DNA of 64,000 bases from Kitasatospora sp. NBC_00240 (GTDB taxonomy: Bacteria > Actinomycetota > Actinomycetes > Streptomycetales > Streptomycetaceae). Both the position numbers and the translations under genes were made by a program. Within the stretch, counting starts at the first letter, position 1. Each line of letters begins with the position of its first letter. The notes under the pieces were generated by a model that saw only the letters and a program-made list of their open reading frames with translations, was not told the origin of the DNA and did no database searches. The stretch covers positions 7,936,001-8,000,000 of the forward strand of contig NZ_JAPEMU010000001.1 in assembly GCF_026342405.1 (NCBI RefSeq), written 5' to 3'. Shown piece by piece: positions 49,422-59,275 of the stretch.

Positions 49422-50900
49422 TCAGCGCCCCGCCGTACGCTCCGTCAGCCCGGTCGCGGCGGCCCGGACTTCGGCGAGCAGCAGTTCGAGATCGGCCTCG
49501 GTGGTGGCCGCGTTCAGCAGACAGGCCCGCAGCATCTCGCGGCCCTCCAGCAGCGCCCCGGTGACGAAGACCCGCCCGCGCAGCTGCACCGCCACCGGCA
49601 GCTCCCGGTTGACGGCGTTCACCGCGGCCTCGTCCAGGCCCGCGGCGCGGTGCCGGAAGGCCACGATCGAGGTCTGCACGGGCGCGAGCAGCTCCAGCTC
49701 GGGGTCGGCCTCGACCAGCTCGCCGAGCCGGCGGGCCAGCGCGGTGCAGCGGGCCACGTCGTCCGAGATGCCCTGCCGGCCGCGGTGCGCGATGGTCGCC
49801 CAGACCTTCAGCGAGCGGAACGGCCGGGTCTGCTCCATGCCGTACTCCGAGAACCAGCCGAGTTCGCCGGCCGCCTCGTCGCGCAGGTAGGAGGGGACGA
49901 GGCTGAAGGTGCCGCGCAGCTCGTCGGTGTCGCGGACCAGCGCGCACCCGCAGTCCACCGGCACGCCCAGCCACTTGTGCGGGTCCAGGGCCAGCGAGTC
50001 GGCGCGGTCCAGGCCGGCGTAGCGGTGCGCGATGGCGGGGTCGAGCACGCCGAAGGCGCCGTACGCGCCGTCCACGTGCAGCCAGAGCTCCTGCTCGGCG
50101 CAGAGGTCGGCGATCGGGTCGAAGGCGTCCACGGCGCCGGTGCCGACCGTCCCGGCGGAGGCGACCACCAGGAAGGGCAGCAGCCCGTCGGCGCGGTCGC
50201 GGGCCACGGCGGCGCGCAGGGCGTCGGTGTCGAGCTGTCCCTCGGGGCCGCTGGGGACGGTCCGCAGGTGCTTGCTGCCGAGGCCCAGCAGTTCGGCGGC
50301 CTTGCGGACGCAGGAGTGGGTCTCCCCGGTGGCGTACGCGACCAGCGGGGGCATGCCGGCCAGGCCGTCCTCGCGGACGTCCCGGCCGGCCCGGCGGGCG
50401 GCGCGGTTGCGGGCGGCGGCCAGGCAGACGATGGTCGCCATCGAGGTGCCGGAGGTCAGCAGGCCGCCGCCGGCCGGGTGCGGGAACCCGACCAGTTCGG
50501 CGATCCAGCGCACCACGGCCCGCTCCAGGTGGACGTCCGCGTGATCGCCGCCGGCCGAGCTGGGGTTCATCGCGGAGGCGGCCAGGGTGGCGAGCACGCC
50601 GGCGGGTGCGGGGGCGGAGTTCACCCAGCCGAAGAAGCGCGGGTTGCCGTTGCCCATCGGCGCGGGCATCACCCGGGTGCCGACGAAGTCGAGCAGCTCG
50701 GCGAGGGGGCGGCCGTCCTTCGGCAGCGGGGCCGCCAGCAGCGACGTCCGGTCGGCGGGGTCCATCGGCTGCCAGACCGGGCGGCCGGGCAGCCCGTCGA
50801 GGTAGTCGGCGACCAGGTCGGCCGCGGTGTGCGCGGCGGCGCGGAAGTCGTCCGGACGGGTGGGGGACGAGTCCGGCACGGCGGGGGAGGCGGGGCTCAT
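49422..50900 (-). CDS. PLP-dependent group II amino acid decarboxylase
   Basis: The 492-residue fold-type I enzyme has the PLP Lys in SLALDPHKWLGVPVDCG (~310) and the PLP-binding Asp in LHVDGAYGAFG. A conserved start NPRFFGWVNSAPAPAGVLA and the GGGLLTSGTSMATIVCL cofactor loop are present. It resembles aromatic L-amino-acid/2,4-diaminobutyrate decarboxylases; substrate is not readable. It is a single gene, cytoplasmic, with the adjacent GNAT gene downstream on the same strand. Confidence 0.88.
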   Translation of the reverse strand: MSPASPAVPDSSPTRPDDFRAAAHTAADLVADYLDGLPGRPVWQPMDPADRTSLLAAPLPKDGRPLAELLDFVGTRVMPAPMGNGNPRFFGWVNSAPAPAGVLATLAASAMNPSSAGGDHADVHLERAVVRWIAELVGFPHPAGGGLLTSGTSMATIVCLAAARNRAARRAGRDVREDGLAGMPPLVAYATGETHSCVRKAAELLGLGSKHLRTVPSGPEGQLDTDALRAAVARDRADGLLPFLVVASAGTVGTGAVDAFDPIADLCAEQELWLHVDGAYGAFGVLDPAIAHRYAGLDRADSLALDPHKWLGVPVDCGCALVRDTDELRGTFSLVPSYLRDEAAGELGWFSEYGMEQTRPFRSLKVWATIAHRGRQGISDDVARCTALARRLGELVEADPELELLAPVQTSIVAFRHRAAGLDEAAVNAVNRELPVAVQLRGRVFVTGALLEGREMLRACLLNAATTEADLELLLAEVRAAATGLTERTAGR

Positions 50901-50979
50901 GGTGCGGCTCCAGCAGGTGGGGGCCTGACGGCGCGGCGTCCTCGGCGCACCTGGATGAGCAGATCCTACGGTGCGTACG

Positions 50980-51026
50980 CCGAGGGGCCCGCGCCGCCCG
51001 GCGTGCGGACGGCACGGGCCCCTCGG
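50980..51026 (-). terminator. 12-bp hairpin after Cys-rich secreted protein gene
   Basis: Arms 50980-50991 and 51015-51026 pair perfectly around a 23-nt loop, past the stop at 51063. A second CGGGCCCCTCGG copy occurs at about 51037-51048. Confidence 0.6.
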
Positions 51027-51062
51027 TACGGGTGGCCGGGCCCCTCGGGACGGGCGGGGCGG

Positions 51063-52181
51063 TCAGTCCAGCGTGGCGGAGAGCCCGGCGGCGGAGCGGC
51101 AGTAGCCCTGGATCTCCTTGTTGGTGATCTTGGCGCAGAGCCGGCCGGCGGCGCCGCCGTCGGTGTAGTTCACCGTGTAGTAGCTGACCAGGCCCTCCGC
51201 GCAGGCCTTGCGCTGGGAGGCGTCGGTGGCCGTCGCGCACTGCTGGGCGGCCCAGTCCTCGCGGTCCAGGTTGTACTTCATGGTGCGCGAGCCGACTCCG
51301 CGGCTGCAGTCCGTCACCCCGCCGCTGGCCTTGCCGTTGAGGCACCACTTGAGGGCGTCGGCGAAGGCCTCGGGGTGGTTGGCGTAGTCGTGCGAGGAGA
51401 GGTAGAAGGTCGGCGCGTAGAAGAAGCACGCGGACTGGAAGAGCGCCGGCTGCTCGGGGCAGGGGTAGAGCGGATCGGCGGCGATCTTGTCGGCGGGCAG
51501 GTTCGCCTTGGCCTTCTCGTCCTCCTCGTCCGGTCCGAAGAGCTGCATGAAGAGGCCCTCGGAGCAGCGGATCTTGTTGGTGTCGCCGGGGAACTTGTTG
51601 CACAGTGCGCGGGCCGCGGCGACGTCCTGCTTGGCGACGAACATGGTGCCGTGGCCGACGCCGTGGATGCAGGCGCCCTTGTTGGCCGGCGCGCACAGCT
51701 TGAGCAGGTCCACCTCGGGCTGCTTGGAGGCGTTCAGCATCTCCTCGACCGCGCCGTGCAGGTAGCCGGCCGCGCAGGTCTCGTGCGGGAAGGAGATGAC
51801 CTTCTGGAAGTCCTCGTTGTAGCGCTTGACCGCCGCGTGGCCCAGCTCGTGCGCGATCGGGTGGCAGAACCGCACCGTGTACGGCTTCTCCTTGGTGATC
51901 TTGTCGAGGTCCGCCAGGGCGACACCGGGGTCGCTCTGCTCCATCTCCGCCATCACCTTGTTGCGCAGCGTGCTGCGGGTCCACACCGCCGGGTCCCCGG
52001 TCGGGGTGGCCGCGGCGGCCGGGGTGCCGGCGGGCGGCGCGGCGCTGCCGGGCGCGGGCGCCCCGGGGGCGCCGGTCGCGGCGGTGGCCGGGGCGGGCGT
52101 CCAGTCGGTGACGGCCACCGACCCCAGGCCCAGCACCCCCAGCAGGAAGGCGGTGAGAATCGCGAAGACCCGCGGTTGCAT
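51063..52181 (-). CDS. Exported 14-cysteine protein with HELGH motif, family unknown
   Basis: The 372-residue protein has an N-terminal signal/anchor (residues ~5-25), a Pro/Ala-rich linker to ~62 and then an all-helical, Cys-rich domain. It has 14 Cys in seven consecutive pairs; five of the last six pairs are C-x(10-11)-C (194/206, 241/252, 280/292, 315/327, 349/361) and one is 163/171, often followed by x-x-G. The first pair (C106, C136) encloses HPIAHELGH (H107, H111, E112, H115), an HExxH-like zinc motif. H142 (YLHG), H173 and H177 (CIHGVGHG) add potential ligands. It looks like a disulphide-stapled repeat solenoid with a metal site; activity is unknown and peptidase function is only a possibility. 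Confidence 0.75.
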   Translation of the reverse strand: MQPRVFAILTAFLLGVLGLGSVAVTDWTPAPATAATGAPGAPAPGSAAPPAGTPAAAATPTGDPAVWTRSTLRNKVMAEMEQSDPGVALADLDKITKEKPYTVRFCHPIAHELGHAAVKRYNEDFQKVISFPHETCAAGYLHGAVEEMLNASKQPEVDLLKLCAPANKGACIHGVGHGTMFVAKQDVAAARALCNKFPGDTNKIRCSEGLFMQLFGPDEEDEKAKANLPADKIAADPLYPCPEQPALFQSACFFYAPTFYLSSHDYANHPEAFADALKWCLNGKASGGVTDCSRGVGSRTMKYNLDREDWAAQQCATATDASQRKACAEGLVSYYTVNYTDGGAAGRLCAKITNKEIQGYCRSAAGLSATLD

Positions 52182-52607
52182 GACGAAGATCCCCCGGTGG
52201 ATCGAGACGGACGGCTTTCGCTCTCCATCCTGAGGGCACCAGGCCGCTGATCGTGGTTTCTGACCATCATTCGGGAGATGTCGGCGACGCTACCGCACAT
52301 CGCACCGGGTCAACGACGCGGCTCCGGCCCGGTCACCGCACGGCCTGCGACCCCTTGCGCCGACCGGGGCGGCCGGTCGGCGGGCACTGCTCCGAACGGC
52401 CGCATCCCGGCGTCGCGCGGGCCGGGCGGCCGGCGGTCCGGTTGGGCCGCGCGAGCCCGGCCTGCGGTCGCGGCGGGCTTCCGTGGCGGCCCCGGCGGGC
52501 CTGGGCAGCGGCCCCGGGCCTGGTCTCTGAGCTGAATGTCTGAAGATCTGCCCGAATTCGGGCAGGATCTTTGATCCCGGCGCGGAGGCCGCCTAGGCTC
52601 CTCACTC
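52182..52607. promoter_or_regulatory. Divergent region upstream of the Cys-rich protein and glmS unit
   Basis: This 426-nt region contains a palindrome at 52544-52570 and a possible -10 element TAGGCT at 52591-52596, just before GTG 52608. No gene is seen in the rest. Confidence 0.45.
52544..52570. promoter_or_regulatory. Long palindrome upstream of glmS unit
   Basis: A core 18-nt perfect palindrome CTGCCCGAATTCGGGCAG (52548-52565) is extended to AGATC/GATCT with one bulge. It lies about 25-50 nt before a possible -10 box, where a repressor or a structured leader could act. Confidence 0.5.
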
Positions 52608-52883
52608 GTGCCCAGCTCGCCACACCCTCACGAGGACCTGCTCGCCCACCTCACCCGCATCAGCCCCCTGGGGCCGCGGGAGGCCGCGCGGGTCGTCGCG
52701 GAAGTGCTGGCGTACTTCTCGGAGAGCACCGAGGAGTACGTCCGCCGCCGCCACGGCGAACTCCAGGCACGCGGACTCACCAACGAGAAGATCTTCGCCC
52801 GACTGGCCGACGAACTGCCCGCGCGCCGGGTCGCAGCCCCACAGCTGTCGGCCCGCCAGCTGCGCCGGATCGTCTACGGCTGA
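52608..52883 (+). CDS. Small helical conserved protein upstream of glmS
   Basis: The 91-residue, all-helical cytoplasmic protein (PREAARVVAEVLAYFSESTEEYVRRRH; LTNEKIFARLADELPARRV; LSARQLRRIVYG) has start GTG 52608, with only a weak ribosome site. The sequence looks well constrained, with a basic C-terminus that could bind nucleic acid. I do not recognise a named family. It ends 74 nt before glmS on the same strand and may be cotranscribed. Confidence 0.7.
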   Translation: MPSSPHPHEDLLAHLTRISPLGPREAARVVAEVLAYFSESTEEYVRRRHGELQARGLTNEKIFARLADELPARRVAAPQLSARQLRRIVYG

Positions 52884-52957
52884 GCCGGGCCCGCCCGACC
52901 CGTCTGCCCTCGCGCAGACCTCCCGCCACGCAATCACACTGAAGGAGCCGGCGACCC

Positions 52958-54784
<1,827 letters not shown>

Positions 54785-54805
54785 CCGTCGGGCGCCGGGC
54801 CGTCG

Positions 54806-54849
54806 GGCCGGCCGCGGGCCCCGGAGCCGTCCGGGGGCCGCGGCCGGCC
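54806..54849 (+). terminator. 20-bp hairpin after glmS
   Basis: Arms 54806-54825 and 54830-54849 pair with a single mismatch and a GCCG loop, 22 nt past the stop. Confidence 0.8.
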
Positions 54850-54977
54850 TTCGTCGGTCCGGCGCTCCCGCTCCCGCTCCCGCTCCCGCCGCTCCGCCCG
54901 TCCGCCCCGCCGCCTGTCCGGCTCCCCGTCGGGACTCGCGGCCGCCCCGCCGGTCCTGCCGCCCCGACAGCCGGCCC

Positions 54978-54990
54978 TGACGTATCGTCA
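54978..54990. promoter_or_regulatory. Short palindrome TGACG-TAT-CGTCA upstream of oxidoreductase
   Basis: A 5-3-5 inverted repeat lies 41 nt before ATG 55031; it could be an operator or part of the promoter. Confidence 0.3.
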
Positions 54991-55030
54991 CCCTGCTGGC
55001 AGGGGGCGACCTACGGACAGGAGAAACACG

Positions 55031-55687
55031 ATGAGGATCGGGATCATCGGTACGGGCACGGTCGGGCGCACCCTGGCGGGCAAGCTGGTCTCGCTCGGGC
55101 ACGAGGTGACGATCGGCTCGCGGACCAAGGACAACACGGCCGCCACCACCTGGGCCGAGCAGGCCGGGCCGCGCGGCCACGGCGGCACCTTCGCCGACGC
55201 CGCCGCCTTCGGCGAGCTGATCGTCAACGCCACCGCGGGGACGGTCTCCCTCAAGGCCCTTCAGGCGGCCGGCGCCGACGCGCTGGCCGGCAAGATCCTG
55301 ATCGATGTCTCCAACCCGCTGGTCTTCTCGCCCGAGGGCGAGGTCGGGCTCGACCCGGTGAGCACGGACAGTGTCGGCGAGCGGATCCAGCGTGAGTTCC
55401 CGCAGGCCCGGGTGGTCAAGGCGCTGAACACGATGAGCGCCCCGGTGATGGTCGAGCCGGGGCGCGTCCCCGGCGAGCACAACGCCTTCGTCGCGGGCGA
55501 CGACCCGGACGCCAAGGCCGAGGTCGTGGCCCTGCTGGAGCAGTTCGGCTGGCCGGTCGGCTCGGTGCTGGACCTCGGCGACATCAAGGGCGCCCGGGGC
55601 ATGGAGATGCTGATGCCGTTCTGGCTCCGGCTGATGGGCCACTTCGGCAGTACCGACTTCAACTACTCCCTCCGGTCGGCCGGCTGA
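55031..55687 (+). CDS. NAD(P)/F420-type dinucleotide-binding oxidoreductase
   Basis: The 218-residue protein starts with a Rossmann motif MRIGIIGTGTVGRTLAGKLVSLGHEVTIGSRT. It continues with KILIDVSNPLVFSPEGEVGL and VVKALNTMSAPVMV, the pattern of COG2085 (F420:NADP reductase-like proteins). The substrate and whether F420 is used cannot be told. GGAG lies 9 nt before the ATG. Confidence 0.88.
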   Translation: MRIGIIGTGTVGRTLAGKLVSLGHEVTIGSRTKDNTAATTWAEQAGPRGHGGTFADAAAFGELIVNATAGTVSLKALQAAGADALAGKILIDVSNPLVFSPEGEVGLDPVSTDSVGERIQREFPQARVVKALNTMSAPVMVEPGRVPGEHNAFVAGDDPDAKAEVVALLEQFGWPVGSVLDLGDIKGARGMEMLMPFWLRLMGHFGSTDFNYSLRSAG

Positions 55688-55844
55688 ACCCGGCATAGCC
55701 TGAGCTGGGGGCCTGCCCGGGCCGGTACGGCGACCGGCGGGCCCGGCCGCGCCTGGCCCGGAATCCCGGGTGACCAGGGCGGGGCCCCGGGAGAAGATCG
55801 GACCGAGCGGTCCCGCAGGGGGATCCGACAGAGGAGCCGTGCCG

Positions 55845-56591
55845 ATGAACGACCAGCAGCCAGAACCGTTCGAGCCGCTCCGCGAGGACTGGCAGACCGC
55901 CCTCGCGGTCGTCGCGCACCCCGACGACATGGAGTACGGCGCCGCCGCCGCCGTCGCCCGCTGGACCTCCCAGGGCAAGCGCGTCGTCTACGTGATGGTC
56001 ACCAGCGGCGAGGCCGGCATCGACTCGATGAGCCCCGAGGAGTGCCGCCCCGTCCGGGAGGCCGAGCAGGTGGCCTCGGCCGCTCTGGTCGGCGTCGACG
56101 TGGTGGAGTTCCTCGGACACGCCGACGGCGTCCTGGAGTACGGCCTGACGCTGCGCCGCGACATCGCCCGAGCCGTCCGGCGGCACCGCCCGGACATCGT
56201 CATCACCACCAACTTCCGGGAGACCTACGGCGGTGTCATGCCCAACCAGGCGGACCACATCGCCACCGGCCGGTCCACCCTGGACGCGGTGCGCGACGCC
56301 GCCAACCGCTGGGTGTTCCCCGACCTCCTGGACGAGGGCCACCAGCCGTGGGGCGGCGTCAAGGAGCTCTGGGCGGCCGGCTCGCCCGACGCCCGGCACG
56401 CCGTGGACACCACCGACTCCTTCGCGGCGGGCGTCGCCTCGCTGGAGGCCCACCGGGCCTACCTGGCCGGGCTCGGCGGCGACATGGCCAACGCCGCCGA
56501 ATTCCTGGAGGGCTTCGCCCGGGCCTCCGGCAGCCGGCTGGGCGTCCGGTACGCCTCCTCGTTCGAGGTGCTGCGGCTGACCTTCGGCTGA
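55845..56591 (+). CDS. PIG-L / LmbE-family deacetylase
   Basis: The 248-residue protein has the zinc motif VVAHPDDMEYGAAAAVARW (AHPDDxE) and the second motif MPNQADHIATGRSTLDAV (His near 141). Members remove N-acetyl from GlcNAc-containing molecules, including MshB and Mca of mycothiol metabolism; its closest role is unclear. ATG 55845 has GAGGAG 8 nt upstream; frames reaching further left are not conserved-looking. A hairpin follows. Confidence 0.92.
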   Translation: MNDQQPEPFEPLREDWQTALAVVAHPDDMEYGAAAAVARWTSQGKRVVYVMVTSGEAGIDSMSPEECRPVREAEQVASAALVGVDVVEFLGHADGVLEYGLTLRRDIARAVRRHRPDIVITTNFRETYGGVMPNQADHIATGRSTLDAVRDAANRWVFPDLLDEGHQPWGGVKELWAAGSPDARHAVDTTDSFAAGVASLEAHRAYLAGLGGDMANAAEFLEGFARASGSRLGVRYASSFEVLRLTFG

Positions 56592-56599
56592 GCCGCGGG

Positions 56600-56625
56600 G
56601 CGCCGCACCGCGGACGGTGCGGCGC
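56600..56625 (+). terminator. 11-bp hairpin after LmbE-family gene
   Basis: Arms 56600-56610 and 56615-56625 pair with a CGGA loop, 9 nt past the stop. Confidence 0.75.
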
Positions 56626-56715
56626 AGCACGTGACCGGTGCGGGGCGTGGGCTGGGCCTGACCGGTCGGGGCGTGGGCCGGGCGTGGGGGCCGCCGGTGG
56701 GCGGCGGCGCCCCGT

Positions 56716-57345
56716 TCAGTGCCGCGCCCTGCGCCGGTGGCGCAGCAACTGGTGGACGAGGGCGGCGAGGAGCGCCGCGCCCAGCCCGAACAGCAGCCAC
56801 AGCTGGTAGCGGACCACCTGCTCGTACACCGTGCCGATGTTGGCGCCGGCCAGGTAGCCGGCGAGGGACCAGACGCCGACCCAGAGCGCCGCGCCCAGGA
56901 TGTTGAAGACCGTGAAGCGCCGCAGGTCCATCCCGATGGTGCCGGCGATGATGCCGCTGGTCTGACGCAGCCCGTCGACGAAGCGGGCCACCATGACGAC
57001 CTTGCCGCCGTGCCGCTCGAAGAAGCCGTCCGCGCGCTCCATCCGGGCCGGGGTGAGCATGACGTAGCGGCCCCAGCGGTGCACGAAGGCGCGGCCGCCG
57101 GTTCGGCCGATCAGGTAGCCGAGGGTGTTGCCGAGGACGGCGGCGGCCGTCGCGATGATGATCACGGCGGCGAGGCTGAGGTGTCCGGTGCCCGCGTACA
57201 CGGCGGCCAGCACCAGGATGGTCTGGCCCGGCACGGGGATGCCGCAGTTGTCGAGCAGTACCAGGACGGCCACCGCCAGGTAGCCGTAGTCGTCCAGGAT
57301 CGGGGCCAGCCCGGCCAGCGGGCCGGGCAGCGGGGTGGCGGACAC
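56716..57345 (-). CDS. DedA-family membrane protein (VTT domain)
   Basis: The 209-residue protein has four to five membrane segments. The DedA pattern includes LDNCGIPVPGQTILVLAAVYAG, GNTLGYLIGRTGGRAFVHRWG, FFERHGGKVVMVARFVDGLRQTSGIIAG and a re-entrant loop. DedA proteins act as lipid scramblases or transporters of polyprenyl phosphate/phospholipid in the cytoplasmic membrane. A basic C-terminal tail (LRHRRRARH) follows. The DUF1918 gene lies 48 nt upstream on the same strand. Confidence 0.93.
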   Translation of the reverse strand: MSATPLPGPLAGLAPILDDYGYLAVAVLVLLDNCGIPVPGQTILVLAAVYAGTGHLSLAAVIIIATAAAVLGNTLGYLIGRTGGRAFVHRWGRYVMLTPARMERADGFFERHGGKVVMVARFVDGLRQTSGIIAGTIGMDLRRFTVFNILGAALWVGVWSLAGYLAGANIGTVYEQVVRYQLWLLFGLGAALLAALVHQLLRHRRRARH

Positions 57346-57393
57346 GTCAGAGGCCCGCCCCGCGCCGGGCGGCCACGGGACGGACGGTACGCG

Positions 57394-57588
57394 TCAGCTG
57401 TTCTTCTTGCTGTGCTCGACGATGCTGTCGGGGCCCGGGTAGACCAGCCCTTCGTGGCCGTCGTCGAAGCGCACCAGGTACGGCGGCTCGCCGTTCACGC
57501 CGTGTACTTCGGTGATCTCGCCCGTGCGGTCCGCCATGCCCACGGACCTGCTGTGGATATGGAGCTGGTCACCTACCGCTGCATGCAC
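57394..57588 (-). CDS. DUF1918 small protein
   Basis: The 64-residue protein has the DUF1918 pattern GDQLHIHSRSVGMADRTGEI-type start and PPYLVRFDDGHEGLVYPGPDSIV. It has a small SH3-like beta-barrel fold; function unknown. GTG 57588 is supported by AAGGAG 6 nt upstream. Same strand as dedA and probably cotranscribed with it. Confidence 0.9.
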   Translation of the reverse strand: MHAAVGDQLHIHSRSVGMADRTGEITEVHGVNGEPPYLVRFDDGHEGLVYPGPDSIVEHSKKNS

Positions 57589-57699
57589 GATCTGCTCCTT
57601 AGCTAGTGACGGCTGTCGTGGTGCCGACAGGCCGGCTGCCGTGCTCCGGGCAGCTGTCCTGCTTCCACTGTGCTGCCGTGCGGGTGGGGCCGCAACGGT

Positions 57700-58428
57700 T
57701 CAGCCGGGCGTGTCGGCGGCCGGCCGGGGCGGGCCGGGCGGATCCTCGGCGAGATAGCGGCTGAGCAGGCGCTTGCACTCGGCGATCAGCACCGGGTCGC
57801 CGTCGGGGTCGGTGCGGAAGGCCAGCTTGAGGACGGCGTCGGCGGCCTCCAGGGCGACCCGCAGGGCGAGTGTGCCGCCGGAGCGTCCGGCGTCCGGCCG
57901 GTCGGACGCGTCGGCGGCGGCGCCGAGCAGGGTGCCGCCGAGGGCCTGCAGGCGCAGGGCGACGGCGGTGTTGTTGTCCAGGGTGCGGTCGAGCAGGTGC
58001 TCCCCGTCACGGACGCCGGGCGGGGTCCGGTCGACCAGGCCGAAGTCGACCTGTCCGAAGCCGGGCACCGCCCGCCGCATCGCGACGAACTCCTCCACCG
58101 CGAGGTCGACGAAGCCCGGCACGCCCTGGGGCGCCGAGCTTTCCAGCCGCCGGGCCAGGCGGTCGAGGTAGCGCTCGAGGTTCCGGGCCGCGAGGGCGCC
58201 CAGCAGGCTCTCCTTGCCGGAGAAGAACTGGTAGAGGGTGCCGATCGGCACCCCGGCGCGCAGGGCGACCGCCTTGGTGGTCAGGGCCCCGGCGCCGGCC
58301 TCGTCCAGCAGGGCGGCGCAGGCGTCCACCAGGCGCTCGTACCGCTGCTGGCTGCGCTGCTGGACCGGGCGCCGACGGGCCCCGTCCGCCGGTCCGGCCT
58401 CGTTCCGCTGCTCAGCCTGCGCCTTCAT
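57700..58428 (-). CDS. TetR-family regulator
   Basis: The 242-residue protein has a TetR helix-turn-helix at ~25-70 (RYERLVDACAALLDEAGAGALTTKAVALRAGVPIGTLYQFF) and a helical ligand domain (~80-215). The HTH and the GVPGFVDLAVEEFVAMRRAVPGFG segment are typical of TetR proteins controlling lipid or efflux genes. Target unknown; no obvious divergent target gene is adjacent. Confidence 0.9.
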   Translation of the reverse strand: MKAQAEQRNEAGPADGARRRPVQQRSQQRYERLVDACAALLDEAGAGALTTKAVALRAGVPIGTLYQFFSGKESLLGALAARNLERYLDRLARRLESSAPQGVPGFVDLAVEEFVAMRRAVPGFGQVDFGLVDRTPPGVRDGEHLLDRTLDNNTAVALRLQALGGTLLGAAADASDRPDAGRSGGTLALRVALEAADAVLKLAFRTDPDGDPVLIAECKRLLSRYLAEDPPGPPRPAADTPG

Positions 58429-58886
58429 GGGCCCCCACTGTGCCGCATCCGGTGTTCCTGGGCTAATCACCGACACGAGCCGGCTGGTGCCGGTGGAACT
58501 CCGGCCGGGTGGCCCGGTGGACGTCGAGGTCGAGCTCGGCGGCCTGCACGGCGATGCCGAGCCGGCAGCCTGCACGGTGATGCCGAGCCGGCGTCCCGGT
58601 GGTGGCTGACGTTGCCCGAGTCGCAGAACCTGTCGACGACCAGCGGCTTGTCGTCCTCGCGCCGCTCGCCGCCGCTGCGGTGTCGGCCGTCCTCGCGCCG
58701 CCCGCCGCCGGGGCCTCGGCCGTTCGGGCGTCGCTCGCCGCCGCCGCGCGGTTCCCCGGCGCGGTGGGGGAGCGTTCGCCGGTCCGGCGGGACTGGTCGC
58801 CCGACACACCCGCTCGGCGGTATGTCCCCGAGGGCGGCGGCGTCGAACCCTACTGTCACGGTGACACCGTCGAGGAAGGGAACACC
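58429..58886. other. Intergenic region with a 25-bp direct repeat
   Basis: The 458 nt between a TetR gene (-) and a small secreted protein gene (+) contains the direct repeat 58542-58592 and Arg/Gly- or Pro-rich open frames. One minus-strand frame (58467-58859) is RRED/GGE-rich. None has a ribosome site; it may be decayed coding DNA. Confidence 0.4.
58542..58592. repeat. 25-bp direct repeat, 26-bp period
   Basis: Copies 58542-58566 and 58568-58592 differ by a single C/T. Confidence 0.85.
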
Positions 58887-59111
58887 ATGAACCGCACCTC
58901 CAAGCTGCTGCTGGTCCTGGCCGCCGCGGCAGGCCTGGCCGGCCTGCCGGGCGTAGCCGTCGCCGACGTCAACTTCGATGCCACGACCGCCCCTTGGGCG
59001 ATCGTCCTCGGGGACGGCAACCAGCTGGCCGGGGACGACATCTTCAACGTCGGTGGCGACAACACGGTCGGTTCGTTCAACGGCGAGGGCAGTGGGGTCC
59101 TGGCGGGCTGA
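58887..59111 (+). CDS. Small secreted protein, family unknown
   Basis: The 74-residue precursor has a Sec signal peptide (MNRTSKLLLVLAAAAGLAG; cleavage near AVA-DVNF, residue 26). The short mature part is Asn/Asp/Gly-rich (LGDGNQLAGDDIFNVGGDN) and loosely recalls small streptomycete surface proteins. ATG 58887 has GAGGAAGGG upstream. It has no Cys. A long perfect hairpin follows. Developmental surface role is a guess only. Confidence 0.7.
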   Translation: MNRTSKLLLVLAAAAGLAGLPGVAVADVNFDATTAPWAIVLGDGNQLAGDDIFNVGGDNTVGSFNGEGSGVLAG

Positions 59112-59130
59112 CCCGCCCGCCGGGATCGAA

Positions 59131-59169
59131 GCCGTGCCGCCGGAACGCGATCCGTTCCGGCGGCACGGC
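59131..59169. terminator. 17-bp perfect hairpin between convergent genes
   Basis: Arms 59131-59147 and 59153-59169 pair with a 5-nt loop, between stops at 59111 (+) and 59269 (-). Confidence 0.85.
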
Positions 59170-59185
59170 CGGTTCCCCCACCGGT

Positions 59186-59275
59186 CGGACCGGACCAGGT
59201 CGGACCGGGTGGGTCCGGACCGGGTCGGTCAGGTCACATCAGGCCAGGTCACATCAGGTCCGGTCCGGTCACGGG
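59186..59275. repeat. Degenerate GGTCCGG/GGTCGG repeats with a 14-bp direct repeat
   Basis: CAGGTCACATCAGG occurs at 59230-59243 and 59245-59258, inside a longer run of GGTCNGG-type heptads. It sits just downstream of the glucanase-like gene. Confidence 0.7.

Noticed and set aside
52884..52957. glmS ribozyme or riboswitch
   Set aside because: The 74-nt gap is too short and shows no ribozyme core; such ribozymes are not expected in actinomycetes.
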